Of a stretch of 64,000 bases of DNA, positions 55,084-63,854 are shown one piece after another. The notes below the pieces were generated by a model, which did not search any database, was not told the origin of the DNA, and worked only from the letters and a program-made list of their open reading frames with translations. Position 1 is the first letter of the stretch, and every line of letters begins with the position of its first letter. Source of the DNA: Sinorhizobium terangae (GTDB lineage: Bacteria; Pseudomonadota; Alphaproteobacteria; Rhizobiales; Rhizobiaceae); contig NZ_CP121659.1 in assembly GCF_029714365.1 (NCBI RefSeq), positions 1,302,001-1,366,000 of the forward strand. The letters run 5' to 3'. A program made the position numbers and the translations under genes.

Positions 55084-55929
55084 ATGGCGACTGCATTCAC
55101 AGCCCGACCCGACCATGGAATGGTGTGGATAACAGGGGCGAGTTCGGGCATCGGGCGCGCCGTCGCCCTGAGGCTGGTTGAGGAGGGGTACTCGGTCGTC
55201 GTCACGGCACGTAACCACGAGAGGCTGGTGGCGCTTCAGCATGAGGCGTCAGGCCCCGGCAGGATTGTCGTTCTCGATGGGGACGTCACGGATCCGAGCG
55301 ACATGGAGCGTTTGCTGGCGGCGATCGAATACGATCACGGCCGGGTGGCTTTGGCCCTGCTCAATGCGGGCGTAGTGATTCCGGTGCGCGGCGACGATCT
55401 TAACCGGGACGCCTTCGATAAGAGCTTTGCGGTCAATCTTCATGGCGTGGTCAATTGCCTCGTACCCGTTGTCGAACACATGAAGGCGAACGGCCATGGC
55501 CAGATCGCCATCATGTCGTCGCTGGCGGGATACAGCGGCCTGCCGATGAGCGCTGCATACGGGGCGACCAAGGCAGGGCTCATCAATATGGCCGAGAGCT
55601 TGAAATTCGACCTCGATCGTATCGGCATCCGCCTGCAATTGATCTGTCCGGGTTTTGTCGACACGGCCGCCTCCGCCAGAGGCAAGTTCCCGCGACCGGC
55701 CCTGGTGAGCGTAGAGGAGGCGGCGGAGCGCATTTGCCTCGGCCTGAAATCAGGGCGCTTCGAGATCACGTTCCCGAAACGCTTTACCTATGCGGTTAAA
55801 CTGGCGCGTTTCCTGCCGTACAGGGCCTATTTCGCGCTTCTCAACTGGCTCGTGCCCGGGCGCGTGCCCGCCACCACGGCGAAAAAGTCGCAATCCAGAA
55901 CGAAGGGGCGGTCGCGTCAGGCGGTGTGA
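55084..55929 (+). CDS. Short-chain dehydrogenase/reductase (SDR)
   Basis: The 281-residue enzyme has the classical SDR signature: nucleotide-binding ITGASSGIGRAVAL (about 16-29), LNAGV, the catalytic Ser in MSSLAGY and YGATK with Tyr and Lys (about 160-164). A C-terminal extension (about 240-281) is basic and partly hydrophobic (YRAYFALLNWLVPG), suggesting membrane association. GAGG lies 5 bp before the ATG. Substrate unknown. Its 3' end overlaps the convergent SMR gene by 13 bp. Confidence 0.85.
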   Translation: MATAFTARPDHGMVWITGASSGIGRAVALRLVEEGYSVVVTARNHERLVALQHEASGPGRIVVLDGDVTDPSDMERLLAAIEYDHGRVALALLNAGVVIPVRGDDLNRDAFDKSFAVNLHGVVNCLVPVVEHMKANGHGQIAIMSSLAGYSGLPMSAAYGATKAGLINMAESLKFDLDRIGIRLQLICPGFVDTAASARGKFPRPALVSVEEAAERICLGLKSGRFEITFPKRFTYAVKLARFLPYRAYFALLNWLVPGRVPATTAKKSQSRTKGRSRQAV

Positions 55930-56243
55930 AGCACGAGAACCGCACCGAAGACGAGCGACAGGCCGAGCCAGCCGACCGGTTTCAGCTTCTGACCGAAGAA
56001 GAGACGCCCGCAGATCGCGGTGCCGAAGATGCCGGTGGCACCGAGCACCGCATAGGCGATGGCAAGTTCCATGCCCTTGACCGCCTCCGCAAGCAGCGCG
56101 AAGGCGGCAAGTACCAGGAGAATCGAAAGCACGCCCCAGCCGCGCCGTGCAAAGCCGTTCGACTTCGTGGAAGCCAGATTCGCAGCGACGTCGAGGACGC
56201 CGGCCATAACCGCGAAAGCGAAATAGAAGCTGTTGGCGCTCAT
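55917..56243 (-). CDS. SMR-family transporter subunit, MdtI-like
   Basis: The 108-residue protein has four membrane helices. It resembles E. coli MdtI: AGVLDVAANLASTKSNGF with a membrane-embedded Asp in place of the usual Glu, AVKGMELAIAYAVLG, and FFGQKLKPVGWLGLSLV. It overlaps the MdtJ-like gene by 4 bp (ATGA). In E. coli MdtI and MdtJ act together in spermidine export; substrate here is not known. Confidence 0.82.
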   Translation of the reverse strand: MSANSFYFAFAVMAGVLDVAANLASTKSNGFARRGWGVLSILLVLAAFALLAEAVKGMELAIAYAVLGATGIFGTAICGRLFFGQKLKPVGWLGLSLVFGAVLVLHTA

Positions 56244-56596
56244 CGGGCCGCTTCTCCCGCCGCTTCCTCTTCCGGTGCCTCGCCCGCGTTGACGAGCAGT
56301 ATCCCGACGATGGCCATCGACAGGCCCAGCATTTCACGGCCGCTCAGTGCATGGCCAAAGACGAACACCGAGACCAGCGTGATGAGGGCGACACCTGACC
56401 CTTCCCAGATGGCATAGGCGACGCCGACAGAGATCGTCTTCACGGCCCTGGCGAGGAATACGTATGAGAGCGCAATCGATGCATACATGATCGCATGTCC
56501 GGCATAGGAGCCGGAGGCGGACGCGGCCTTCATCGCGGTGAGGCCAGCGACCTCGGTCGCGATCGCGAGAGCCAGGAAAAGCCATGCAACACGCAT
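56240..56596 (-). CDS. SMR-family transporter subunit, MdtJ-like
   Basis: The 118-residue four-helix protein resembles E. coli MdtJ: LALAIATEVAGLTAMKAAS with the essential membrane Glu, AVKTISVGVAYAIWEGSGV and FGHALSGREMLGLSMAIVGI. The C terminus carries an acidic tail (EAPEEEAAGEAAR). It is first in a pair with the MdtI-like gene, forming a probable heterodimeric drug/metabolite exporter. Confidence 0.85.
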   Translation of the reverse strand: MRVAWLFLALAIATEVAGLTAMKAASASGSYAGHAIMYASIALSYVFLARAVKTISVGVAYAIWEGSGVALITLVSVFVFGHALSGREMLGLSMAIVGILLVNAGEAPEEEAAGEAAR

Positions 56597-56610
56597 GAGG
56601 AACCTTCGGG

Positions 56611-56717
56611 ACTAATGCATGTCGCCCAAAAGTGTGCAGCGGTTTTGGGACAACGACATGCATAAAAGCAAATGACCTAAAGCGCGTCACATGAGTCCGA
56701 TCGAAGGCGACGCGTTT
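56611..56717. repeat. RIME-type intergenic repeat, family B
   Basis: ATGCATGTCGCCCAAAAGTG, CAACGACATGCAT, then AAAGCGCGTCAC and CGACGCGTTT. The same order occurs at 58326-58425 and, inverted, at 29088-29195. It lies between the MdtJ-like gene and tRNA-Asn. Confidence 0.75.
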
Positions 56718-56774
56718 TATACTGACAAACGAAAAGAGCCATTCGCGTACTTGCCGCGAATGGCTCTTTGAAAC

Positions 56775-56849
56775 TGGCTCCCCGGGCCGGATTCGAACCG
56801 GCGACCTATCGATTAACAGTCGAGTGCTCTACCGCTGAGCTACCAGGGA
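56775..56849 (-). tRNA. tRNA-Asn (anticodon GTT)
   Basis: On the minus strand the sequence folds as a 75-nt cloverleaf: acceptor TCCCTGG paired with CCGGGGA (one G-T pair), D arm GCTCAGCGGTAGAGC, anticodon loop CTGTTAA reading GTT, T loop GGTTCGAATCC, and encoded CCA (56777-56775). Confidence 0.95.
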
Positions 56850-56989
56850 TCATCTGCGCCGCAGAAGTGAGGCTGCTAATACAAATGCTTTTTCGATTTG
56901 CCAAGCGGTTTTTCAAAAAAAATGACAACGTCGGTTGCGAGGCTGTGGAGAAGGCCCCAATTCTGGGGGAGGAGCATGAAAGAGCAATA

Positions 56990-57283
56990 ATGACGAACGC
57001 CAGGAAAGAACGACATTTCGGCATCGATCCGCAGACACGTGAGATCGTTCTCGGAAAATGGCGTATAAGCTTGCCCAACTCGCCGGTGCTTAGAATTCTG
57101 CTTGGCTCGCTTCTTATCGTGGGCGGCGTGTTGGGCTTCCTGCCGGTGCTCGGTTTCTGGATGATTCCTCTGGGGCTGCTTGTGCTCTCTCACGACATAC
57201 CGGCGATCCGCCGGCGTCGCCGCAAACTGGCGGTCTGGTGGGCACGCTGGCGCGGCCAGCAAAATTCGTCCGGAAAGTCCTGA
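56990..57283 (+). CDS. Small membrane protein of the PGPGW type
   Basis: The 97-residue protein has one or two membrane segments (about 30-65, LLIVGGVLGFLPVLGFWMIPLGLLVLS given here by its parts VLGFLPVLGFW and MIPLGLLVL), followed by a strongly basic helix (RRRRRKLAVWWARWRGQQ). This is the pattern of PGPGW putative transmembrane proteins. The reading frame is open back into the antisense of tRNA-Asn, but the start at 56990 is the only sensible one. Function unknown. Confidence 0.7.
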   Translation: MTNARKERHFGIDPQTREIVLGKWRISLPNSPVLRILLGSLLIVGGVLGFLPVLGFWMIPLGLLVLSHDIPAIRRRRRKLAVWWARWRGQQNSSGKS

Positions 57284-57474
57284 ACTTGGCACGCGGAACC
57301 GATGTCTGGAGGCAGCGGGGCGGCTGACGAATCCGCCGATTGGATGCCGCTGGGGATTGCTGGGGAGAACGGTGAATGCCTTCGTACGTTCTACCTTTTT
57401 CGAGTCCTTCCCCCTTGCGCTCCTCATAGATTCGTTCTAAACGCCGGCCATCGCTTGATCGATCGAGCGCGAGA

Positions 57475-57548
57475 GGCCTCGTGGCGGAGTGGTGACGCAG
57501 AGGACTGCAAATCCTTGTACCCCGGTTCAATTCCGGGCGAGGCCTCCA
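57475..57548 (+). tRNA. tRNA-Cys (anticodon GCA)
   Basis: A 74-nt cloverleaf: acceptor GGCCTCG with CGAGGCC, anticodon loop CTGCAAA reading GCA, T loop GGTTCAATTCC, discriminator T and encoded CCA (57546-57548). Confidence 0.95.
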
Positions 57549-58325
57549 AACAAAATCAATAGCTTAACATATCCGCTTCAAGCAGATTGCGAGAATTGCC
57601 TAAGCCTCATCACCAGGGCAAGGATCGAGGCCATATGTCATGACCTCGTCAGTCCGGCACTCTTTCCAACGAAGGTCCCATAGCGGCTCGAAGGGACAGC
57701 CGAGCGGGCTCTGGTCACCCCAACGCCTCGATCGCCGGCATGGATGTCGCCTGCGCGCGGTCATAGCTACATGCCGAAGAGCGGACCGCACAACAATCCT
57801 AAGACCTTTGGCAACGTCCCGTAGGACTAAGGTCCATGGATCATGGCAGGTGTCGCCCCTAAACTCCCTCGATATCATTTACAACGAGTTTTTGCTTTGA
57901 AGCGCGGTTTGTACACTCGCCGGTCTCTGCCGAAGGGCATGGGCCGGCTTTTTCTTCCTGCTGAACGTTTGCCTCGCTCTACTGCATGTTTTCTAAATCG
58001 TTGTCGACTCGGACTAAAACATGCAGCAGGCCAACGGCGCGGTGCTGGAGGTATTGCAGGCCAGTGGTTCTTCGACGCCTGAGGCCTCAAAGGGATCTTA
58101 TCTCAAGAAAATCGATGATCTTGGTCCAATCCAGACGCTTCGCGAGTGTCTGGGCGAGGGGCCTTCCGTGGCGTGCCCGCATTCGGCTGCGACCACGGAA
58201 ACAACGGTAGGAATCCTGAGAAGCCGGTAGGTCAGGTCTCGCGCTCAAAAAGAACATCCGACCAGCAGCTTCTAAACGCCACCGCCTCCTGCAACCAGGC
58301 TCGAATACCGCTTACATCGTCAAAC
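57549..58325. other. Gene-poor region between tRNA-Cys and lexA
   Basis: About 780 bp without a convincing gene. Open frames are short, overlap in several phases and lack good ribosome sites; a 92-residue minus frame at 57600-57878 has the Arg/Trp-rich composition of noncoding GC-rich DNA. It contains part of a family A repeat (57979-58028). It may be a decayed gene or repeat graveyard. Confidence 0.45.
57979..58028. repeat. Partial family A intergenic repeat, inverted
   Basis: CTACTGCATGTTTTCTAAATCG...CGGACTAAAACATGCAGCAGG keeps only the AT-rich palindromic half of the family A element seen at 20795. Confidence 0.55.
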
Positions 58326-58425
58326 GAATGCGTGTCGCTCAAAAGTGTGCCGTGGTTGGGGCAACGAGATGCACAAAAGCACTGATCTAAGGCGCGTCAC
58401 ATAAGTCCGATTTAACGCGACGCGC
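58326..58425. repeat. RIME-type intergenic repeat, family B
   Basis: Follows the same order as 56611-56717: GTGTCGCTCAAAAGTGTGC, CAACGAGATGCAC, GGCGCGTCACATAAGTCCGA, CGCGACGCGC. It directly abuts the lexA stop and may serve as its transcript-end structure. Confidence 0.75.
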
Positions 58426-59145
58426 TTAGTGATAGCGGCGAATGAGGCCAACGAGCTTGCCCTGGATCTTGACGCGGTCCGGCCCGAATATCCGCGTTTC
58501 ATAGGCCGGGTTGGCCGCTTCGAGCGCAATGGACGCGCCCTTTCTGCGGAACCGTTTGAGCGTTGCCTCTTCATCGTCGACCAGTGCAACGACGATGTCG
58601 CCGGGATTAGCCGTGTTTGCATTCCGAATGATCACAGTGTCGCCGTCGAAGATACCCGCTTCGATCATCGAGTCGCCCTTGATTTCGAGCGCGTAGTGTT
58701 CGCCACTGCCCAACATCTCGGCCGGGATGGAAATGTCGTGCGTGTTGTTCTGGATCGCGGAGATCGGAACACCGGCCGCGATTCGTCCCATGACCGGCAC
58801 CGAAACGGATGCGGTATCGCTCGGTGGCGGCGATTTCGGCGCGGCGGCCGGCGCGGCAGGCGGCTTGCCCAGGCTGCCTTCGATCACGCTTGGCGAGAAG
58901 CCACGCCGAGGCTGCGGGCTCGTTGTATAGGCCTCAGGCAGCTTGATGACTTCAAGTGCGCGCGCCCGGTTGGGAAGGCGGCGAATGAACCCACGTTCCT
59001 CGAGCGCTGTAATCAACCGGTGGATGCCCGACTTGGAGGCGAGGTCCAGCGCGTCTTTCATCTCATCGAAGGACGGCGGCACCCCGGATTCCTTCATTCG
59101 TTCGTGAATGAACAGAAGCAATTCCTGTTGCTTGCGGGTTAGCAT
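58426..59145 (-). CDS. lexA: SOS repressor LexA
   Basis: The 239-residue repressor has an N-terminal winged helix-turn-helix (about 1-65), a Pro/Ala-rich linker longer than in E. coli, and the peptidase domain. The autocleavage site is Ala124-Gly125 (RIAAGVP), with catalytic Ser159 (KGDSM) and Lys197 (ATLKRF). It represses DNA-repair genes until RecA filaments trigger self-cleavage. A consensus alphaproteobacterial LexA box lies upstream, so it should be autoregulated. Confidence 0.97.
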   Translation of the reverse strand: MLTRKQQELLLFIHERMKESGVPPSFDEMKDALDLASKSGIHRLITALEERGFIRRLPNRARALEVIKLPEAYTTSPQPRRGFSPSVIEGSLGKPPAAPAAAPKSPPPSDTASVSVPVMGRIAAGVPISAIQNNTHDISIPAEMLGSGEHYALEIKGDSMIEAGIFDGDTVIIRNANTANPGDIVVALVDDEEATLKRFRRKGASIALEAANPAYETRIFGPDRVKIQGKLVGLIRRYH

Positions 59146-59193
59146 GGCGCGTCACTCCAGAATCGCGAAACAAATCAAGAACAGACACTATAT

Positions 59194-59208
59194 GTTCCAT
59201 ATGTGTTC
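59194..59208 (-). promoter_or_regulatory. LexA (SOS) box upstream of lexA
   Basis: GTTCCATATGTGTTC on the plus strand is a perfect GTTC-N7-GTTC, the alphaproteobacterial SOS box, 49 bp upstream of the lexA ATG. Confidence 0.88.
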
Positions 59209-59310
59209 CGCAAGTGCCTAAAATTCCGTGAATTTTCCCAGTCGTCGCGTATTCCCGCTGAAAAGCGGTCGGTCGCTCGGCAGACTGCTATCCCGCTAAC
59301 GATGCAAAAG

Positions 59311-60267
59311 TTAGAGCCGCGACCCTGGCCGGTCGGTCAGGCTGGTGAGGGCTCCGGAGCTTGCGCGTGTCGCGGTTGTGATCTCCTGGATCAAGGCCTG
59401 GCTCGCCACCGGAATTGAAACGTCGGATCGGAAGATCAATCCCACCTTTTGCGCCGGCACGAGCTCCTGGATGTCAAGCTGGCCGGATATATCGATCTCG
59501 ACCAACGAACCTGTTTCGAGCTCTATTCGGACGGCGTCCTGGCGCACAAGGCCGATGAACTCGCTCTTCTGGAGAATGTTCTTGACGAACATCGGAGAGC
59601 CGCTGCGCAGAACCGATTTATTGAACTCCATGCCTACGATCTTGCGCAGCGCGCCTTCGAGGTCGCGGTTGCCGGTCAATACCACCCAAGGGTACTGGGC
59701 CAGGTCCTTGAGTTCGATCTGGTGACCGTCAAGCATAGGGTGACCGGCGCGTACGACGAGGATCATGGAATCGAGATAGAGCTCGCTCTGCTCGACATCG
59801 GGCGGAAGATCCTCCGGCTCGAAGAGGGTCGCGATCAGGAAGTCGAGATCGCCGAGCAGCAATGGGCGGATCAGGTCACTGCGAGTGCCATTGGCAATGT
59901 TGATGGTCAGACGCCGCTCGTCAGTCACGAGCCTGAGGATCGCAAAAGCGAGCGTGCGGCTGTCAGGGCCAAGCGGAGCGCCGACGTTGATCTCGCCCGA
60001 TCCAAGCGTGCGGATCGCTTTGATTTCGCTTTCCATCTTGCGCATCTCCGCGGCAATGCGCCGGGCATGATCGAAGACCGCCTCGCCAAAGGAAGTGAGC
60101 GTGATGCCGCGCGGGCCGCGGTCGAGCAGCGGCACTCCGAAAGCATATTCAAGCATTTGGATACTTTTCGAAAGTGCCGGCTGGGAAAGATTGAGGCGCT
60201 GCGCGGCCTTGTTCAGGCTGCCCAGTTCAGCGACTGCAAGGAACCGATTGACCGAACGCAGATCCAT
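59311..60267 (-). CDS. LysR-family transcriptional regulator
   Basis: The 318-residue protein has an N-terminal helix-turn-helix (RFLAVAELGSLNKAAQRLNLSQPALSKSIQMLE, quoted here as LNKAAQRLNLSQPALSKSI) and a periplasmic-binding-like effector domain (about 90-300). It is divergent from the dehydrogenase-enolase-thiolase operon at 60619 and, by the usual LysR logic, is its likely activator. Effector unknown. Confidence 0.9.
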   Translation of the reverse strand: MDLRSVNRFLAVAELGSLNKAAQRLNLSQPALSKSIQMLEYAFGVPLLDRGPRGITLTSFGEAVFDHARRIAAEMRKMESEIKAIRTLGSGEINVGAPLGPDSRTLAFAILRLVTDERRLTINIANGTRSDLIRPLLLGDLDFLIATLFEPEDLPPDVEQSELYLDSMILVVRAGHPMLDGHQIELKDLAQYPWVVLTGNRDLEGALRKIVGMEFNKSVLRSGSPMFVKNILQKSEFIGLVRQDAVRIELETGSLVEIDISGQLDIQELVPAQKVGLIFRSDVSIPVASQALIQEITTATRASSGALTSLTDRPGSRL

Positions 60268-60319
60268 ATTTCACCTCCCCGAGAAACTGGATTTGACGAT
60301 AGTCAGTTCTAACTTCTGG

Positions 60320-60335
60320 TTTGAACGATATCAAA
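60320..60335. promoter_or_regulatory. Candidate LysR operator
   Basis: TTTGA-ACGATA-TCAAA is a 16-bp dyad with five-base arms, in the 351-bp region between lysR and its divergent operon, 53 bp upstream of the lysR ATG. It has the T-N11-A character of LysR sites. The rest of the region (60268-60618) shows no gene. Confidence 0.35.
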
Positions 60336-60618
60336 TCATTCTTCTTGATTTTAGAACTTCCGAAACGCAGACTTCGATCATTCCCGGCGGTTACGATCGA
60401 TTTGCCCAGGGAAGGCCGAAGCGGGAAGTCCTTGAGGACGGGGTTGTACGAAGCCGTGAGGAGACGGTGTCGCACAATCGAAGCGACGGTCGAGGAGGAG
60501 CATTTCCGGATAGTCCGGATTTCAATCATCGCATGATCATTGTTGGCCTTCAGGGAGCGCTCATGCGTGTCCCAACGGTTTCGGCTGGCATTTTTCCAAG
60601 GCAGGAGGGGAGGATTGC

Positions 60619-61482
60619 ATGTCGGCAAGAGTTGGATTCGTGGGCGTCGGCGCAATGGGATTGGCCATGGCGTCGCATGTGCTGAAGGCGGGCTTCGCCG
60701 TAGCTGCCTACGACCTTGATGCGGAATGCCTCGCCAAGGCATCCGCCGCGGGCATCACGGCTGCAAAAGACCTCGCCGATCTCGCGACGATGGCCGACGT
60801 TTTCATCGCCGTCGTCGCGACCGATGATCAGTCGCGCGCGGTGACCAGGGAGTTGGCGCCCATCGCCAAGAAGGGCTCGGTCATTGCGATTGCCGCGACC
60901 AACAATCCGGGCACGATGCGCGAACTCAGCGATTACTGTGACAGCTATGGTGTGAATTTCATCGACGCGCCGGTCGTCTATGGCCTGGAGGGAGCGCGCG
61001 AGGGCACGCTGCTTTCACTCTGCGGTGGACGTGAGGCCGATGTCGAGAAGGCGCGTCCGGTGTTGATGAGCTACAGCCGCGACGTTCTGCACGTCGGCGA
61101 GATCGGCTCCGGACAGCTCGCCAAGGCCTGCAACAATCTGCTGCACTGGATCCATTGCGTCGGCAACTACGAAGCGCTGCTCCTTGCCAAGCGCTACGGC
61201 GTCGATGCGCAGCGCATGCGCGAAATTCTGCTGAAGAGCCCGGGCTACAACAACACGCTGGAACGCTGGGACGGTACCCGTTTCACCTGGCACGAGAAGG
61301 ACATGGACGTCGTTCTCGACCTTGCGCAGGCGGGCGGGCTGGTGCTGCCGCTGAGCGGCCAGACCGACCAGCTCATCAAACTGTTGACCCCTGCCGACGT
61401 GCGCGACCTGCTCTACGGCCCCGAGGCCCACTATCTCGGCCGCCGCGTCATCGCGATCAACAGCGAGGCCGGAAGCGCCTGA
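60619..61482 (+). CDS. NAD(P)-dependent beta-hydroxyacid dehydrogenase
   Basis: The 287-residue protein has the 3-hydroxyisobutyrate dehydrogenase family layout: an N-terminal Rossmann GFVGVGAMGLAMASHVLKAG, the substrate loop FIDAPVVYGLEGAREGTL (family: DAPVSGG), and the catalytic Lys in GQLAKACNNLL. GGAGG precedes the ATG. It is the first gene of the cluster that runs with the enolase-superfamily and thiolase genes. Substrate not identified. Confidence 0.87.
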   Translation: MSARVGFVGVGAMGLAMASHVLKAGFAVAAYDLDAECLAKASAAGITAAKDLADLATMADVFIAVVATDDQSRAVTRELAPIAKKGSVIAIAATNNPGTMRELSDYCDSYGVNFIDAPVVYGLEGAREGTLLSLCGGREADVEKARPVLMSYSRDVLHVGEIGSGQLAKACNNLLHWIHCVGNYEALLLAKRYGVDAQRMREILLKSPGYNNTLERWDGTRFTWHEKDMDVVLDLAQAGGLVLPLSGQTDQLIKLLTPADVRDLLYGPEAHYLGRRVIAINSEAGSA

Positions 61483-61524
61483 GAATTCTGCTCTGCCGAC
61501 GTTTTGCGCAACGGGAGCTGAATC

Positions 61525-62646
61525 ATGGAAATTGTCGCATTCGATGTCGAGCCGGTGGTCCTGAAGAAGGACGATCCGGAATGGAAGTTCGCGCTTGGCG
61601 CCAAGCCAAACACGGAAGGTGTCATCCTGCGCGTCGCGACGGCAGAGGCCGAGGGGTTCGGCTATGCCTCGGCCACGGCCCATATGGGCTCGATCAAGTC
61701 CACGCTCGTCGCGGAGCTCGGTCACTTCCGTGCCTTGGTGCTCGGTAGTCGTGTTGACGAGATCGGCGCCATCATGCAGCTGCTCGACCGCAGGCTGCGT
61801 GGGGCTCCGCAGGCGAAGGCCGCCGTCGACTGTGCGCTCCACGATCTTCTGGCAAGGATTCTGAATGTCCCGCTCGCGACGCTCATCGGCGGCAAACGGC
61901 GCAGTGAGGTGCCGATCCTGCGCATTCTCGCCATCAAGTCGCCGGACAAGATGGCAGTTCAGGCAAGACTCCTGGTCGACCAGGGATATCGTTACCTGAA
62001 GATCAAGGTGCACGGCGATGTCGATGAGGATGTCGCGCGGGTCGCGGCCATCCGTGCCGAGGTTGGTCCGGACGTGCATTTGACGATCGATGCCAACCAG
62101 TCCTATTCGCCGAAGGATGCGGTAACTGCGATCCTGAAGATGGCGGATCATGGCATCGAACTCGTCGAGCAGCCAGTGCCAGTCGAGGATCTCGAAGGCC
62201 TGTCACTTGTGACGAAGTTGGTCCCGATCGCCGTCGAGGCTGACGAAGCGGCGGGCTCCCTCGCAGAAGTCTATGACCTGGCAAAGCATCGGCGCGTCGA
62301 TGCGATCAGCCTGAAAATCCCGAAGCTCGGCGGTATCCGCAATACGCTTGCGGCGGCTGCAATCTGCGAACAGGCGGGAATCCGCTACCGCATGGGCGCC
62401 GCGGTCGGCAGCCGTCTGCTCTCTTCCTTCGCCATTCACCTCGCCTGTGCACTTCCGGGAGCGCAATACGCTTGCGAGCTCGGCGAGTTCGAGCGGCTGC
62501 TCGGTGATCCCTTTGGTGGCTTGTCGGTTGAAGACGGGGTGCTCCGGCTACCGTCCGGCCCCGGAACCGGAGTGGAAAAGGTCGATGCCGGCACAAGCGA
62601 TCGGGCGGCCGAGAATTACGAAGCTATCACGATGACGAAAGGATGA
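61525..62646 (+). CDS. Enolase-superfamily enzyme (mandelate racemase / muconate lactonizing enzyme group)
   Basis: The 373-residue protein has an N-terminal capping domain and a TIM-barrel with the MLE-group catalytic set: KIKVH (the KxK general base, about 157-161), DANQSY (Asp metal ligand), VEQPV (Glu ligand), ADEAAGS and the second Lys in SLKIPKLGG. It abstracts the alpha proton of a carboxylate substrate. Muconate cycloisomerisation, dipeptide epimerisation and racemisation all remain possible. Its TGA overlaps the thiolase ATG (ATGA). Confidence 0.88.
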   Translation: MEIVAFDVEPVVLKKDDPEWKFALGAKPNTEGVILRVATAEAEGFGYASATAHMGSIKSTLVAELGHFRALVLGSRVDEIGAIMQLLDRRLRGAPQAKAAVDCALHDLLARILNVPLATLIGGKRRSEVPILRILAIKSPDKMAVQARLLVDQGYRYLKIKVHGDVDEDVARVAAIRAEVGPDVHLTIDANQSYSPKDAVTAILKMADHGIELVEQPVPVEDLEGLSLVTKLVPIAVEADEAAGSLAEVYDLAKHRRVDAISLKIPKLGGIRNTLAAAAICEQAGIRYRMGAAVGSRLLSSFAIHLACALPGAQYACELGEFERLLGDPFGGLSVEDGVLRLPSGPGTGVEKVDAGTSDRAAENYEAITMTKG

Positions 62647-63854
62647 CCGAGGTGGGAAAGCATGCATCTTCTGGAAAATACGCGATCGTTGGTCTCGGCG
62701 TCATTGCCGGGCCGCAACCCGACCGATCGGAACGAATGATCGCGGCAGAGGCGGCGAGGCTTGCGATCGCCGATGCTGGCCTGACAAGGGCCGATATCGG
62801 CGGCGCGATAGATCTGAGGCGTACGGGCGGTGGCGGCGACCGCGCCAATTACTCGGACGCCTTCACGCGTGTTCTCGGCATCAAGAACAATTTCTACTTC
62901 ACCTGTGGGCGCGGCGGGGCACTGGCCGGTCTCGGCATGGCCGCCGCCATGTCCTATCTCGATAGAGGCATTGCGGATTATGTCGTGCTGATGGGCGCGG
63001 TGACGGACTGGTCGCAATCGCAGGAGACCCGCAAAAAGGGGTTTCGCGGCATGGCGCATGCCGAAAAGCGCGGCTACTGGGGCAAGCCGCTCGGTGACTC
63101 TCGCGCTGTCAGCCACCATAGCTGGATGGCGGCTCGCCACATGGCCGTCTATGGCACGACCAGCGAGCAGCTCGGCGCCATTTCCGTCGCGGAGCGCCAA
63201 TGGGCCTGCATGAATCCGGAAGCCAAGATGTACGGCCGGCCGATCACCATCGAAGATCACCAGAGTTCGCCGCTGGTCGCCGAGCCCTATCACCTGCTCG
63301 ACATGAGCCAGGTATCGGATGGGGGGATCGCCTTCATCCTCACGACGGCGGACCGCGCCAAGGACTGCGCCAGGCCGCCGGTCTACGTGCTCGGCCAGGG
63401 GTTTGGCGAAGTCTCCGCCGATTTGTGGTGGGAGAAGAAGAACTTCACCCACATGGCCGTCGAGCCTGCCAAGAAGCAGGCTTTCAGCCAGGCCGATATC
63501 ACGCTCGACGATGTCGATTGCGCCCAGCTCTATGACTGCTTCACGGCCGAAGTTCTGTTCCAGCTTGAGGACTACGGCTGGTGCAAGAAGGGCGAGGGCG
63601 GTGCCTTCGTCGCTGACGGCAACATGGCGCCCGGCGGCTCAATTCCCGTCAATACCGGCGGTGGGCTGCTCTCCTGCTACCACCTCGGAGACCTCACCGG
63701 ATTGGCCGAATCTGTCCGGCAGCTTCGCGGTGAAGCGGGCGAACGTCAGATCGAGGATTGCGACATCGTTCTCACCACCGGCCATGGCGGCGAACTCGTC
63801 TCGCCAGGCATGTGCTCCATCCACACCTGCACGTTGCTCGGGAGGCACGCATGA
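62643..63854 (+). CDS. Thiolase-family (SCP-x-like) protein
   Basis: The 403-residue protein follows the thiolase fold of the acetyl-CoA acetyltransferase/SCP2-thiolase type. The probable active-site Cys is in FTCGRGGALAGLG (about 84). NTGGGLLSCYHLGD and GHGGELVSPGMC lie in the C-terminal half. Such proteins commonly pair with a DUF35 OB-fold protein, which follows here with an ATGA overlap. It suggests CoA-thioester carbon-carbon cleavage or formation late in a catabolic route. Confidence 0.85.
   Translation: MTEVGKHASSGKYAIVGLGVIAGPQPDRSERMIAAEAARLAIADAGLTRADIGGAIDLRRTGGGGDRANYSDAFTRVLGIKNNFYFTCGRGGALAGLGMAAAMSYLDRGIADYVVLMGAVTDWSQSQETRKKGFRGMAHAEKRGYWGKPLGDSRAVSHHSWMAARHMAVYGTTSEQLGAISVAERQWACMNPEAKMYGRPITIEDHQSSPLVAEPYHLLDMSQVSDGGIAFILTTADRAKDCARPPVYVLGQGFGEVSADLWWEKKNFTHMAVEPAKKQAFSQADITLDDVDCAQLYDCFTAEVLFQLEDYGWCKKGEGGAFVADGNMAPGGSIPVNTGGGLLSCYHLGDLTGLAESVRQLRGEAGERQIEDCDIVLTTGHGGELVSPGMCSIHTCTLLGRHA

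Noticed and set aside
56768..56989. N-terminal extension of the PGPGW-type gene beginning KLAPRAGFEPATYRL
   Set aside because: This is the well-known spurious peptide from the antisense of a tRNA gene (here tRNA-Asn), not protein.
57600..57878. A 92-codon minus-strand open frame after tRNA-Cys
   Set aside because: Arg, Trp and Cys-rich composition and no ribosome site; typical of noncoding GC-rich DNA.
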